A DNA stretch of 64,000 bases from Teratosphaeria epicoccoides (lineage: Eukaryota; Ascomycota; Dothideomycetes; Mycosphaerellales; Teratosphaeriaceae), in assembly GCA_021401465.1 (NCBI GenBank), contig JADDMT010000005.1, positions 496,001-560,000 of the forward strand. The letters run 5' to 3'. Below, one piece after another: positions 21,513 to 31,392 of the stretch (position 1 is its first letter; each line of letters starts with the position of its first letter). The translations under genes and the position numbers were made by a program. The notes under the pieces are model-generated. The model ran no database searches and was not told the DNA's origin. It saw only the letters and a list, made by a program, of their open reading frames with translations.

Positions 21513-23357
21513 CTATTCATCTAGATCTTCGTTCTTGAGCACAGGCAGTCCCACTCTCGATCGATAGTGATTCACGACGTCTACATCGTCAAAGCTTCCA
21601 ATCGGCTCCCACGTCGGATTCTGGTATCCCTTCCACTTGACATTGTACAGCATAACTGCTTTTTTGCCAAGATCTGAAGCATGTGTCCGTGGGTCAGACA
21701 TCTCATGCCCAAGAATTGCTTCGATCTCGTAGCCATCTTCCTCCTCTTCATCGTCCTCCTCGGTCAGATCCATAGGATGCGCTCGACTCCCTACAGTGCC
21801 CTGCGTGAGACTATTGACTGTCCCTGTCATAGACGCCACTTTTGCTTGAGGAGTATTTGCGTTCTTCGCTCCGGACCTTTGCTTCAGCATGCGATGATAT
21901 GCATCAATGATTGATGGGTCCGAGAAGCTCTCCTTTGGCTCCCAAGATGGATCGACGTACCCCTGCCACTTCACTCTGTATAACATGACGGACTTTGTTC
22001 CAAGATCTGGTGGGTGAGTCCGAGGGTCTGACATCCTGTGACTGAGAATATCCTCAATGATCCATTCTTCATCTTCGTCCTGATCGCTTTGCTCCGCGCT
22101 CGTCGCTGTGGCTGTAGGTTGCATGATAGATGTCACTTTGCTCTTCTTGCGCTCGACGATTGGCTCTGGAGAAGTCTCGCCGGTGGAGTAGGCGGCTGCC
22201 TGCTGAAGCGCGAGTGGCATACCCAAACGACCTCCGGCCGGGCTAGATGCCGCCTTGAGAGCTGATGCAGGGGTTACCGCGGGAGTGACTTCGTCTGTGT
22301 CGTCGGCATTGGATTCAGTGACTGAACCTTGTTCCTCTCCATCACTCTCTGAACCTTGATGTGCAAGTTTCACCCGTTTGGCGCTTTGCTCTTGCGACAG
22401 ACTCATCCGTTGCATAGCAGGTGACATTGCTCCAAAAGCTGATCCTGTTGCGAATCTATCACTCGAATTTTTGGGTTCGAATCGCCACCCGAGAGGCATC
22501 AGCTCTCCCGTCAATGGGTGGCGCCTGCGTCTCGGACGTTTCTTCTTCTCCAAAGGAAGCAGCTTCTTCGGTGTGCCAAACGACGCTTTACTTGGCCCCA
22601 GTGGCTCAAGAGGCATCAGCTCGCCAGTCACTGGATTGCGCTTTCTTCTACGTCGCTTTGGAGGTTCTGGCATTCCAGTCGCCGTTAATGTGACGCTACG
22701 CGGCTCCGGCACTTCTTCTTCTGATGTAGACTCCAGGCCTGCTGGGTCTTCGTCCTCATCTTCATCACTTAACGGCATCAACTCGCCAGTGACTGGGTTG
22801 CGCTTCCTTCTGCGCCGCTTGAGCTTCTTGAATTGAGCTTTGTAGCTTGGCCTTGCTCTGCCATGCTTACCCACAGCCACAGCGGATGCTTCGCTATCAA
22901 TGGCATCATCATTGGAATCGACCCGCATTAGCACCCCCTTCATCTGTGCGCGCTCCTTCATGCGCTCTAATTTCGCCAGCGTCCGTTGCGTTTCCGCTTC
23001 TTCAGCGACACGCTGGACCTCTTCTTCCTCGACGAACTGCTGACTTTCATACTCCTCGAGATGTTCCGGTGAGACATACTGCAGGATCTCGTCAAGTTCG
23101 ACCTGAGGTACCTCGACCTCTCCAATCTTCAACGTGTACAATGCACCTCTATCAGTGATCTCGCGGGCGATTATATGAGCCGCACGTGGCGCCTGCTGAT
23201 CAAGTCTGACTGAAAGAGGCTTGTTGTCTTCTCCTTCTTCGGGTCTTCCCAAAAGTGATTTGAGTGCCGCTTTGCCATTGCCACGTTTTGGTGGCGGTGT
23301 GCTGCTCGCCGGTGACAAGCCCAGCACTGGTATCTCGACTACTGCCAATGGCGGCAT
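21513..23357 (-). CDS. Double-chromodomain protein with triplicated basic motif
   Basis: A predicted nuclear chromatin reader of 614 residues in one exon, starting at an ATG preceded by A-rich context. Two chromodomains lie at residues about 430-493 and 541-602. They share the unusual pattern MSDPRTH, then DLG, K, VMLY, VKW, GY, P, WEP, so they look like an internal duplication. Each keeps the aromatic WEP and Trp/Tyr positions needed for methyl-lysine binding. N-terminal to them, a 15-residue motif of the form RRKRNPVTGELMPL occurs three times, at residues 181-196, 235-250 and 276-289. The third copy is varied to RRRHPLTGELMPL. A charged helix (about 100-140) and acidic linkers complete the protein. 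It is not a plain HP1: there is no chromoshadow domain. The motif's role is unknown; the basic run could bind DNA or act as a nuclear signal. Confidence 0.82.
   Translation of the reverse strand: MPPLAVVEIPVLGLSPASSTPPPKRGNGKAALKSLLGRPEEGEDNKPLSVRLDQQAPRAAHIIAREITDRGALYTLKIGEVEVPQVELDEILQYVSPEHLEEYESQQFVEEEEVQRVAEEAETQRTLAKLERMKERAQMKGVLMRVDSNDDAIDSEASAVAVGKHGRARPSYKAQFKKLKRRRRKRNPVTGELMPLSDEDEDEDPAGLESTSEEEVPEPRSVTLTATGMPEPPKRRRRKRNPVTGELMPLEPLGPSKASFGTPKKLLPLEKKKRPRRRRHPLTGELMPLGWRFEPKNSSDRFATGSAFGAMSPAMQRMSLSQEQSAKRVKLAHQGSESDGEEQGSVTESNADDTDEVTPAVTPASALKAASSPAGGRLGMPLALQQAAAYSTGETSPEPIVERKKSKVTSIMQPTATATSAEQSDQDEDEEWIIEDILSHRMSDPRTHPPDLGTKSVMLYRVKWQGYVDPSWEPKESFSDPSIIDAYHRMLKQRSGAKNANTPQAKVASMTGTVNSLTQGTVGSRAHPMDLTEEDDEEEEDGYEIEAILGHEMSDPRTHASDLGKKAVMLYNVKWKGYQNPTWEPIGSFDDVDVVNHYRSRVGLPVLKNEDLDE
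22490..22817 (-). repeat. Three dispersed copies of a 45-bp coding repeat
   Basis: Within the chromodomain gene, three roughly 45-bp segments near 22770-22817, 22605-22655 and 22490-22530 encode the RKRNPVTGELMPL motif. They are separated by about 160 and 120 bp of unrelated acidic or basic sequence. The peptide is better conserved than the DNA, with many third-position changes, which suggests selection on the protein and not recent copying. Confidence 0.75.
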
Positions 23358-24021
23358 CTTGACCCTGAAGTTCCCGAGGTCAGCGGTCTGCCTTCATCTG
23401 CGAAGGAATGGAATGTCAGTGCATTCGCTCATTGAGGCGAACGCGTTTGCGCCTTCTAAGCGCGCATTGACTGTAGTGATTGTTTGGTCCTAGTGGGAGA
23501 CGCTGTCGGGCGTCATCATCATCAGACTGCGTTTGATGCTCGTGCTCACAGATCGTCGAGACTCCTTTCCCAGCTTCTATGGGTGGGAATGAGGTGGGTG
23601 AAGTGTAGTGCAAGATAATGAAGGAAAGTCAAGTAACAGATGCGTTCAATATTTGATTCAAACTTTACGCGGAACATGCCGTAAATGCCTAATCTGCTGG
23701 TTTGCTCCGCCCAGATGATCCTGCTATCTGTAGATTTTATTGCCATCATGTTCTGGATATGTAGATCTGATTCTCAACGCTGAATCTACATCTAATTTTC
23801 TTATTGGTGATGTTCATAGCGTGAGGGAAGCAGAAGAAGAACATGACCCGTTGAGAACGGAGAGCCGCTTCATGAATTTACATATAATTTTTCTATCGGT
23901 GATAATCATAGCATGAGGGGAGCAGAAGAACATGATCCGTTGACAACTCGAGAGCCGCTTCATTGCCCGACCTAGCTTTGCGCATCGATATGAAGGCTGA
24001 TGGCCATATCATACCATCGAC
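23358..24021. other. Intergenic with embedded tandem duplication
   Basis: Holds the chromodomain-gene promoter (left) and the 3' flank of the Ost-alpha pseudogene (right). Apart from the duplication at 23782-23967, nothing specific is seen. The sequence is AT-richer than the flanking genes. Confidence 0.45.
23782..23967. repeat. Tandem duplication of about 93 bp
   Basis: Two adjacent, imperfect copies: about 23782-23873 and 23874-23967. Shared landmarks are ACAT..AATTTT.T, TCATAGC.TGAGGG.AGCAGAAGA, then ACATGA.CCGTTGA and GAGAGCCGCTTCAT. Differences are substitutions plus a three-base deletion. It lies between two genes and codes for nothing apparent. Confidence 0.75.
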
Positions 24022-25496
24022 CTAGGAGACTGTGATAGCAAGCCGCCCGGACTTGGGTCTCGCAATGTGTAGTTGAGCCTCCGTTCTATCTCCGGCTGCC
24101 AGATCTGGTCTCAGCTCATCGCGTCTGAACGTTCTTGTTCGACCGGCTGGCGACATATCTCGAGCCGGTTCAGACATGGTTGGAACACACATGGCGTTTC
24201 TGTTCCGGGTGCTGTCAACCGGGGGACTGTACTCGCCGCCAAGATCTGAGCCGCCGGTGTAGCCTCGAGTCCTCGTTCGCTCCGACAGCGGTTCCATGCC
24301 CGATAGGCTATTCTTCATTCTTTGATCGTGTCTATTGGATTTGGCGCCGTAACGACCCTTGACCGATCCGCAGAGAAGACCAATTGCCGTTATCGTTCCA
24401 ATGACGATGTCCATGAGATTGAAAGCATCGACAAGTGCGTGCCATGTCTTGGTGCGCCGGGCTGGCGCCATGCCGTAGCGATCCATGCGAGCGCTTTCCT
24501 TATATTCCTCCACACTGAACGTCCAATGCATCAGCAGCGAGAAGACGACTGACTCTAAAATGGTCAACGTCGCAGGAATACCATAGTTCAAGTCGTTGTA
24601 TGTGAAAGTCTTGCTAGGCTTGAAAACTTGCCATTCAAAAGCCCAAAGACCAGATCTTGAAGCAGCTGGAAGATTGTGATGCCCAGGACAGTAGAGATCT
24701 TGCCCTTGGCTCGATGCGTCGGGCTGATTGCGCCTTCCTTGCCCATACGCTTGGCAAACTTCCTCACGCCCTCGAATGCTCCGCCCACAAATAGTAAGTC
24801 GAACAGGAAAATCCAGAGGTGGGCGTCTTTTGGAGGCATTTTGTTCTCGCAGTAGACGTGGTAGTATTGAGTGACGATTTGTATCACCATCAGGATGAGC
24901 TTCATCAACGGAAACTGGAGCGCGTTGCGATAGGTTGTCTGCATCAAGTCAGTCCAAAGCTCCTGGATACTTGACGTGGTACTTACCTAGAACTACTTCA
25001 AACTTCCTCCCGCAACGTCATGACCTGTTTTGTCCTTGCCCTGAAGGTTCGAGAAATACTTCTCGCGGTCGCTTCTATTAGGACACACCTACTCAAGGAC
25101 CAGGAAAAAGAGCGCAGCAACCGTGAAAGCTTCGTAGATCTTAGCGATAGGCACAATCTCCTAGTAGTCTAGGATGAACAGCAAGGCCAGGAAATTAAAC
25201 GTTGCATACACCGCTAGAAGGCCGGCTATTCGTAGAATCTGCCGCTGCTCTTGTAGGACCTTGTAGCTACGTAGGTGTCGCCATTAGAGATACAGTGAGC
25301 TCGCCATAGTCAAGACTAGGCAAGGAGCGCAGATTAAGATCATGAGATGATGTATCGTCAGGCTTCTAGAGATTAGATCACTAACGTCGTTGACGAGTAG
25401 TGCGGCATAGGTAGTGTCGCCTTTTAGGATGTCAGATGCCTCTGATGCCGCCGCTTCCCGTATACGCATCACAGCGCTGTATATCGTGTGCGACAT
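24022..25496 (-). pseudogene. Ost-alpha / LAZ1-type (DUF300) transporter pseudogene
   Basis: A decayed copy of a seven-helix organic-solute-transporter-alpha family protein. The reading begins at an ATG (25496) and follows the family in one frame: HHLMILICAPCLVLTMASSL, RHLRSYKVLQEQRQILRI, YEAFTVAALFFLVLE, then, after a consensus 47-nt intron (24940-24986), TTYRNALQFPLMKLILMVIQ. Five stop codons break the frame, at 25284-25286 (TAA), 25161-25163, 25089-25091, and two TAG codons just before the intron near 24987-24995. A one-base deletion near 24627, at the usual NGKVF.P motif, shifts the frame before TFTYNDLNYGIP. The 3' portion (24591-24022) is otherwise intact, with two or three helices and a cytosolic tail. 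All five stops can be explained by CA-to-TA or TG-to-TA transitions, as in RIP. The many CTA leucine codons fit the same process. Confidence 0.82.
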
Positions 25497-27458
25497 TGCG
25501 CTGCTTTAGGGCGAAAACCTCCACAGTGCCTTGTTAAATGGCGTTCCTGAGCTGGCTACCGTGATTTAGACATATAAGCGATATGATGAGATAACACTAA
25601 TTCGGACGAATGGACAATCGAGCTGAAGCAGTAAGTGTTCTGTGGGAAAGAAGTATGGTGATGGATGAACCAAGAAGCAGTGGGGGCCAATGTGGATATA
25701 TACTCATGTTCGCATCTGCGCACCCAGCTCAGTGCAGCTGATGAGCTGACACTATACACAAATGGTAGGGGTTGCGCTTCAGCTGTCAGTCAGACGTGGC
25801 TTCGCAGTTGGCATTAGTTCCTCTCCAAGATAGCCTGTTCGCTGTTAGCGGCACTGGTGGTGTATTTCGTCGCAGTAGTACCCCGATGTGTCCATGACTG
25901 CGCTATGCGAAGGATTCAGGGGTTTGACAATGGACGTCGCTACAGAACAACACAGGCATGCGAACCTGGAAGGATTGACGAGACAGGCTATACCACTTTG
26001 GGCAGGTGTTGCGCTTGTCTCACTTTGCTTCTTCCAGAGATGGACCACCGAGCTCTGTCTACTGTAATGGCATCCGTAGGGCAATATGCTTGGGCTCATC
26101 ATACGTCCAAGTCCGTCGGGAGCTGTCTTGAAGTCGCCCGAACAAAAAAGCCAATGGCACTTTCATAGACGGAAAAAGTTCTTGTGCTACCTGCCCCTTT
26201 ACCGATCTTTGACGCGCGCCATATCCCCATATGCCTCCCTGCCTGCGGCCACCACGATGCAAGCGACTTGTAAATGGTAGCCTGACTTATGGAGGTGGGC
26301 TCTTGTTGAAGGCTGACGACGGCATGGTCTCGGGTGGCGTGTTCATGGCTTCGACGTCGTCGATTTCGCTTGGTGTAGACACGGCGTGATTCGTATCGCC
26401 TTCATGTTGCCTGTGGTGTCGCAAACGGAGAAAATTGTTATGGTGAAAGGCGCCACGCGGATTGACGGTGGCGCCTGCTTTCGCGGTCCAGACGAAAAGG
26501 GAAGGAACGCCCTAGTAGCTGGCACCATCGCATTGCGTGGCCTGAAAATTTAACGAGGACATGCTGCATCATGGAAGTTTGAATAATTAAAAACGATATC
26601 GGGAAGAGGTCAAAAGCTTCGAAGCTGCAGACGTAAAGTTCCATCTTGCAAATCGGGAAGCTCCGCCCTGAACTCTTACTATCTTCCACGAGAGGTCCGA
26701 GTCTCGGCCTTAAGTACAGTTATGTGTAAGTTCTAGACCTCGAGGCCAGCAAGGACGGACGATGCTGAGACGTCGTCTTGAAGTGACGCTCGTTTCGCAT
26801 TGCTCTCGGCATGTGACTGCGCACGGCGGCAGACGAAAGAGGTGATCGATTCGATAGCGAGCAAATCTACGCGCCGGAAGATAGGAGTTTCGTTAGTCAA
26901 TCGACCAGCCAAGCGACTTACGAAATGAGTGAACGAGAGGGCTTGATGACAAGGCTTAGGCATCTCAGCGTAGGAGGACCCACATGACAGCATCAACAAG
27001 CAGTCAAAGCGCTTAAACAGACAAAAGCCATCTCGAGGAGGGCTCCTTGGCGTCAACGAGCTGTCACGATCGGTCGACTGATCAGTGATGAGGCGAATAG
27101 GGATGGCAGCTGTTGTAAGGCTCGCGGTCTTGTGGCTACTTATCTCGGCTTGGTGATGTCAAGGTGGGAGCGGGACGATACGACAATCTGCTGGAGACTG
27201 GAATCCCGATCCAATTGTCGATGGCTGGGTGACAATAATGTAGATGGCATGGCAGACACTGCACAGTGGAGAGGGGGGGGGGTGGAGGATAGGAATACAT
27301 GTACCTCAGACCAATCCAATGGTCGCAGTTATGCCTTGCACGGGAGAGCCCGGTTTAAAAGCCAGCACGCTATGTGAACGATAGAGGTCCAGAAACGGTA
27401 GAGCGACACATAATGTTTGCAGACCTACCATGCCAATGCTGAAGAATGGCCAATTCTG
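25497..27458. other. Gene-poor stretch
   Basis: About 2 kb with no supported gene. Open frames are short and mixed in strand. A ten-base G run sits at 27273-27282. No transposon ends, repeats or RNA genes are visible. Confidence 0.45.
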
Positions 27459-28423
27459 ATGCCCGACATAATCGAACTTGACCATAGCAACGACAGCGTC
27501 ATGGCACACTGCGAGGAAACTGCAACGTCGCCATTGGGTCGCCTTCCCCCCGAGATCCGAGCACAGATCTACAAACACCTCATGAGGACACGTGCGCTCG
27601 TCTTACGGCATTGCATAGCAGGCCGTTCTGGCCGTGCCCCGCCTGCCGTGTTCCTCGCCTCCAAGACATTGTTCTTTGAAGCCAGAGAGTATCTGCTGGA
27701 GGATCAGGGCTTGATACTTTGTTTAGAGGGCGCGAGTCCAGGCAAGACGCTCTCGCATGAACGTCGAGAGAGCTCAGGCGACGTGGCTGCACGTTTGGGC
27801 ATCGTACGAGATCTTCTTCTGCAGACCCGCCACTTGCGCCTCATCTTTCGCCTGGACGGGCCCGTTGTCGAGAGTGCAAAGTCCACGGGCCTGCTTCTCG
27901 ACTGGCTCGTGCAAGTGCTCGATCTCAGGCAAGAACCTCTGCAGCGTTTGGCAGTTGACTTCAAAGGCTACAGATGGTGGTACTCGAGATCCGAACGAGG
28001 ACAGCGGGAAGAGGACTGGACACAAAGTGCCAGTCGCCCTTGTGATCCCCTATCAATACCGTAGCCAAAGCCAAATGCGCTGTGCGGGAGTCGGAGCTGA
28101 ACATAGTTGGGGCGCATGCCATCAGCGACGCAGCGGCTGCTCTCTTTCTGGAGGCTCGCGAAGTGCCGTACGAGTGCAATGCTCAACCGCCTGCATGCGC
28201 TTCACCAAGTCGAGAACAGGATGCGCTGCGCAGAGTCATCGACGGATACTGGCGTCAAGCCTCGTTCACGGCTCGCTTGACCAATGGTGAGAATGAACGC
28301 TTATTGAGAGTCTGTCGCTTCGGCGACCGAGATGACAAGAGGGCATATGCCAACACAATTAAGTCCAAGATAAAAGAGCATGTTCGAGGTTTCACGTCGA
28401 GACAGCAAAAGAAGCACACTTGA
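27459..28423 (+). CDS. 2EXR/F-box-like protein, frame change near 28025-28085
   Basis: Function unknown. The family is common in plant-associated Dothideomycetes. The first frame starts at an ATG (27459) and contains LGRLPPEIRAQIYKHLM, the typical 2EXR/F-box-like opening, then CLEGASPGKTL and LRLIFRLDG segments up to a stop at 28064. A second plus frame, from about 28062 to 28423, continues with ESELNIVGAHAISDAAA and a charged C-terminal helix. The two join either by a very short intron (a GTGCCA donor at about 28027 and an ACCGTAG acceptor give only 38 nt) or by a frameshift. I cannot decide, so the gene may be broken. Conventional ATG starts exist at 27459 and a few codons further in. Confidence 0.5.
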
Positions 28424-29338
28424 TCCTGCGTTCTCGAGCACTAGGGACGGGTGACAGTACTAATGGCAGCCAGTCGCCTGCATCTTTTTGACAGGAGCTC
28501 ACAAACGATTGATGGAGAGGATGCTGTGCGGTCGCCCGCTATGCTGCAGCTTTAGAGCAGCCACATAGCCACGGCAGCTTTCCCCTGGCATCTCATGTCT
28601 TGACAGTCGACTCTGCCGCGCCGCCCCAGTGCAAAACTGAAGTGCCACGAGGAGAAGGCAAGATTTTGAGACTGTGAGAACGAGACAAAGTCGAGGCCAG
28701 GGATTCAACCTGTGATGCTGCTTGCAACTGTGCACTCTTCTCCCAAACTCCAAGCTGCATGGACCCGCCTTTCACGTGTCGCATCCTACTCTACGTCACG
28801 AGTCGGCTCCCCAATGTCCGCGAACTCTAAATTGCCGTGAATACGACAAAGACAGCTGGAGCATGCAACCACCCGTCTCTTTTCGGTAGTAATATTAATG
28901 ATAATGAAGGCTTGAGCGCACGAACTCGCAATCACGGTGCTGTGCCAAGCTGGGGAGGGCTCATCTCAGTGATTAACAAGTCGCGCACCAGCTGCAAGTC
29001 CGCGCGGTGGGCATTGCCACAGACCATGAATGTGCGGTCGGCTGGATCTGTACCGGAATACCTCCCAAAAGACGTTGCTTCGTGCACTCGGCTGGGGCTG
29101 TGAAGTCTCCAGTCCGAACCCTGGTGCCCTGCTCATACCACGGAGACGTGGAGTTGTTGACTGCCAGCCATGCTTGAGCCTATAAGGACTCTTGTAGGGC
29201 TGCTCCATCGTTCTGTTGTCGTCAGTGTCCTCAACGCTGGTTCCTTTCATTAACATCGATCGTTGGAATTCCCCCTACTCCAAACATCATTCTACTGAGT
29301 GGAGCCCGACGATTCTTCGCAGCTGAAGTCCTGCTACC
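28424..29338. other. Intergenic
   Basis: Contains the 3' flank of the 2EXR-like gene and the promoter of the b561-type gene. A CACGTG box occurs near 28774. No gene is supported. Confidence 0.4.
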
Positions 29339-30124
29339 ATGCTGACAGCGATGAGAGCAGCACTTGTGCTGGCAACAGGTAAATCGCAGCCTGCAGTTAG
29401 CAAAGGGAAGCATCGACTGACGACCTGCCTAGCATCTCAAGCCTATGCGCAGGGTCGTGACCGCTACAGTGGCGGCGATCCATTCTCAAGCAGCAGTGGC
29501 AGCAGCAATCCATATGCCAACGGCTTCGAATCCTTCTTCTCACACTACACCACCATGATCACCGCCCATGCCGTCCTCGCCACCCTTGCCTTCGGCCTCA
29601 TTTTCCCAGTAGGAGGCATAATCATCCGCATCGCCTCATTCCCTGGTCTCTGGTGGGTCCACGGCCTTGTTCAAGCCCTGGCATATGTCCTCTACATCGC
29701 TGCATTTGCACTTGGGGTATACATAGCCACTCATCTGCACATGCTCGATCAGGCGCACGCGATCATTGGAATCGTGCTCTTCGCACTCCTCTTCTTTCAG
29801 CCTTTTCTGGGAATCCTGCATCACGTCATATTCAAAAAGCACAGTCGCCGCGTGGTCTGGTCTTACGGACACATCTGGCTCGGCCGTATTATCATCACCC
29901 TCGGTATCATCAACGGCGGACTTGGGTTGCAGTTGGCCGAGAGGACGCATCTCTACGCGCCTTCGCGGGGTGTTATAATTGGATACAGTGTTGCCGCAGG
30001 CGTGGTTTGGCTAGTATACGTTGTTTGCGCCATCATCGGAGAGGCAAGGCGCAAGAGAGGTAGAGCGAAAGGCGGTATCAAGGAGTCACCTTCGTACGAT
30101 GCTACCAAGCATCAGTACGCCTAG
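29339..30124 (+). CDS. Secreted-pathway cytochrome b561-type membrane protein
   Basis: A predicted transmembrane heme-b electron carrier, possibly reducing extracellular iron or accepting electrons from ascorbate-like donors. Exons 29339-29378 and 29433-30124 give 243 residues. The 54-nt intron (GTAAAT donor, CTAG acceptor) is stop-free and in frame; removing it creates a clean signal peptide, MRAALVLATASQAYAQG. A Ser/Gly-rich linker leads into five or six membrane helices. Likely heme ligands are His in MITAHAVLA, WVHGLVQ, GILHHV and WSYGHIW. No DOMON domain is present, unlike many fungal cellobiose-dehydrogenase-like proteins. The C-terminus is basic and cytosolic. Confidence 0.85.
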   Translation: MLTAMRAALVLATGKSQPAVSKGKHRLTTCLASQAYAQGRDRYSGGDPFSSSSGSSNPYANGFESFFSHYTTMITAHAVLATLAFGLIFPVGGIIIRIASFPGLWWVHGLVQALAYVLYIAAFALGVYIATHLHMLDQAHAIIGIVLFALLFFQPFLGILHHVIFKKHSRRVVWSYGHIWLGRIIITLGIINGGLGLQLAERTHLYAPSRGVIIGYSVAAGVVWLVYVVCAIIGEARRKRGRAKGGIKESPSYDATKHQYA

Positions 30125-30354
30125 ATGTTTCAAGTACCATGCATGTACATGAGCTGAGACCCACGCATTTCTCTTCAGGCGCATGACCGAAGGAGCTGAA
30201 ACTGCAGATGCAGGGATTCTGCAGGGATGAGATGCTCAGCTTCGGGGTCATGTGCTCTATTCCTGATCGACCTCGAGTCGCAACGAAAGCTTTTGACATT
30301 TTGCAAGTTGACGGCCGACAACGATCACGCACATCTGCTTATTGCATTGTGGAT

Positions 30355-31113
30355 ATGTCAACCGAAACCGGCTCAGAGGTACCTCAGAGCCGTCTGCTGT
30401 CCCTTCCAACCGAGCTGAGAACGCAGATCTTCATCTACAGCCTGGAAAACACTCGTTGCAGGCAGCCACTGGTCATCTGGGATTCAGTCCACAGCACAAG
30501 TAGACTCGCCTCATACGCCCCAAAGCAGATCGCCCTGCTGCTCACTTGCCAACTCATCTACTTCGACTGCATCGGCTTACTCTACGACACGACCCTGGTC
30601 GAGCTGAGTCTACGCGGCGACGAGCCCGGCCGTGTTTCTCGCCATGCTCTCAAGACTCTTGGTAGGATTGAGAACTGTACGCTCCTGTCCAGACTGAGAC
30701 ATGTCGAGCTCGAAATCATGTACGAAGGCTCCAACCACTCTGCCGTCCACCAGACCGTAGCACGGCTCAGACGGCTCCGAGAAACGCTGCATCACACGGG
30801 CAAACTGAAGACGATTGAGTTTGTGTTCTTCGACCAAGGCTCTGCATGGCGCGTGGTGCAAGGCATCGACGAACTTGTCCCCGAGGCAGATCGGCTCGTG
30901 GAGCAAGCCCTTGGCTTTGCCGAGTTCTGCAGGATCAAGAATGTCAACCGCAATATCAAGGCTTCCAGGTCTGGTATGAGTTTGACCGCCTGGGGTTCAT
31001 TGAGAGCCAAGGTCGGAGATGGGCAGTTCGAAGGGCAGGAGGACTTTACTGAGATCAATTGTGACTATTGGGACCGACGCTTCGACAGGGCGGACGATGC
31101 TGATGGGAGGTGA
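30355..31113 (+). CDS. 2EXR/F-box-like protein
   Basis: Function unknown. The ATG at 30355 gives 252 residues, with SRLLSLPTELRTQIFIYSLE near the N-terminus, the same family signature as the gene at 27459. It continues with LLLTCQLIYFDCIGLLYDTT, a conserved segment of this family, and alternating helices. The frame is open upstream to 30208, but the stretch before the ATG is not family-like. It lies 230 bp downstream of the b561-type gene on the same strand. The pair flanking that gene may be old paralogues, since the shared part is short. Confidence 0.7.
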   Translation: MSTETGSEVPQSRLLSLPTELRTQIFIYSLENTRCRQPLVIWDSVHSTSRLASYAPKQIALLLTCQLIYFDCIGLLYDTTLVELSLRGDEPGRVSRHALKTLGRIENCTLLSRLRHVELEIMYEGSNHSAVHQTVARLRRLRETLHHTGKLKTIEFVFFDQGSAWRVVQGIDELVPEADRLVEQALGFAEFCRIKNVNRNIKASRSGMSLTAWGSLRAKVGDGQFEGQEDFTEINCDYWDRRFDRADDADGR

Positions 31114-31392
31114 CTTTGTTAAGAGATTGACATGCCCTCAAGGGAACCCTGCAACCCAGCGTGTCTCTCATCACGAGCCGCGTACTCTTTGGAAACGTCC
31201 GCGTGCGCTACAAGCAGCTATCCCCAGATCAATGGTAAGGCAATCATGACCGTGACTGGAATGTTTCAGTTTCGCGCGGCGTGACGCTGACATTTCTCTT
31301 TGTCGGAATCATCCGTGGCGCCTATGCTACGTGTACCACACACCTCTCAACGAACTTTCGCCCGTCCTCGTATACCGGCTCGGTCAATCAAC

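Noticed and set aside
22470..22490. GGGTTCGAATC, resembling a tRNA T-arm
   Set aside because: It lies inside the chromodomain coding sequence, and no acceptor or anticodon arms can be drawn around it.
27273..27282. Run of ten G, possible quadruplex
   Set aside because: A single run without three further spaced G runs; too weak to report as structure.
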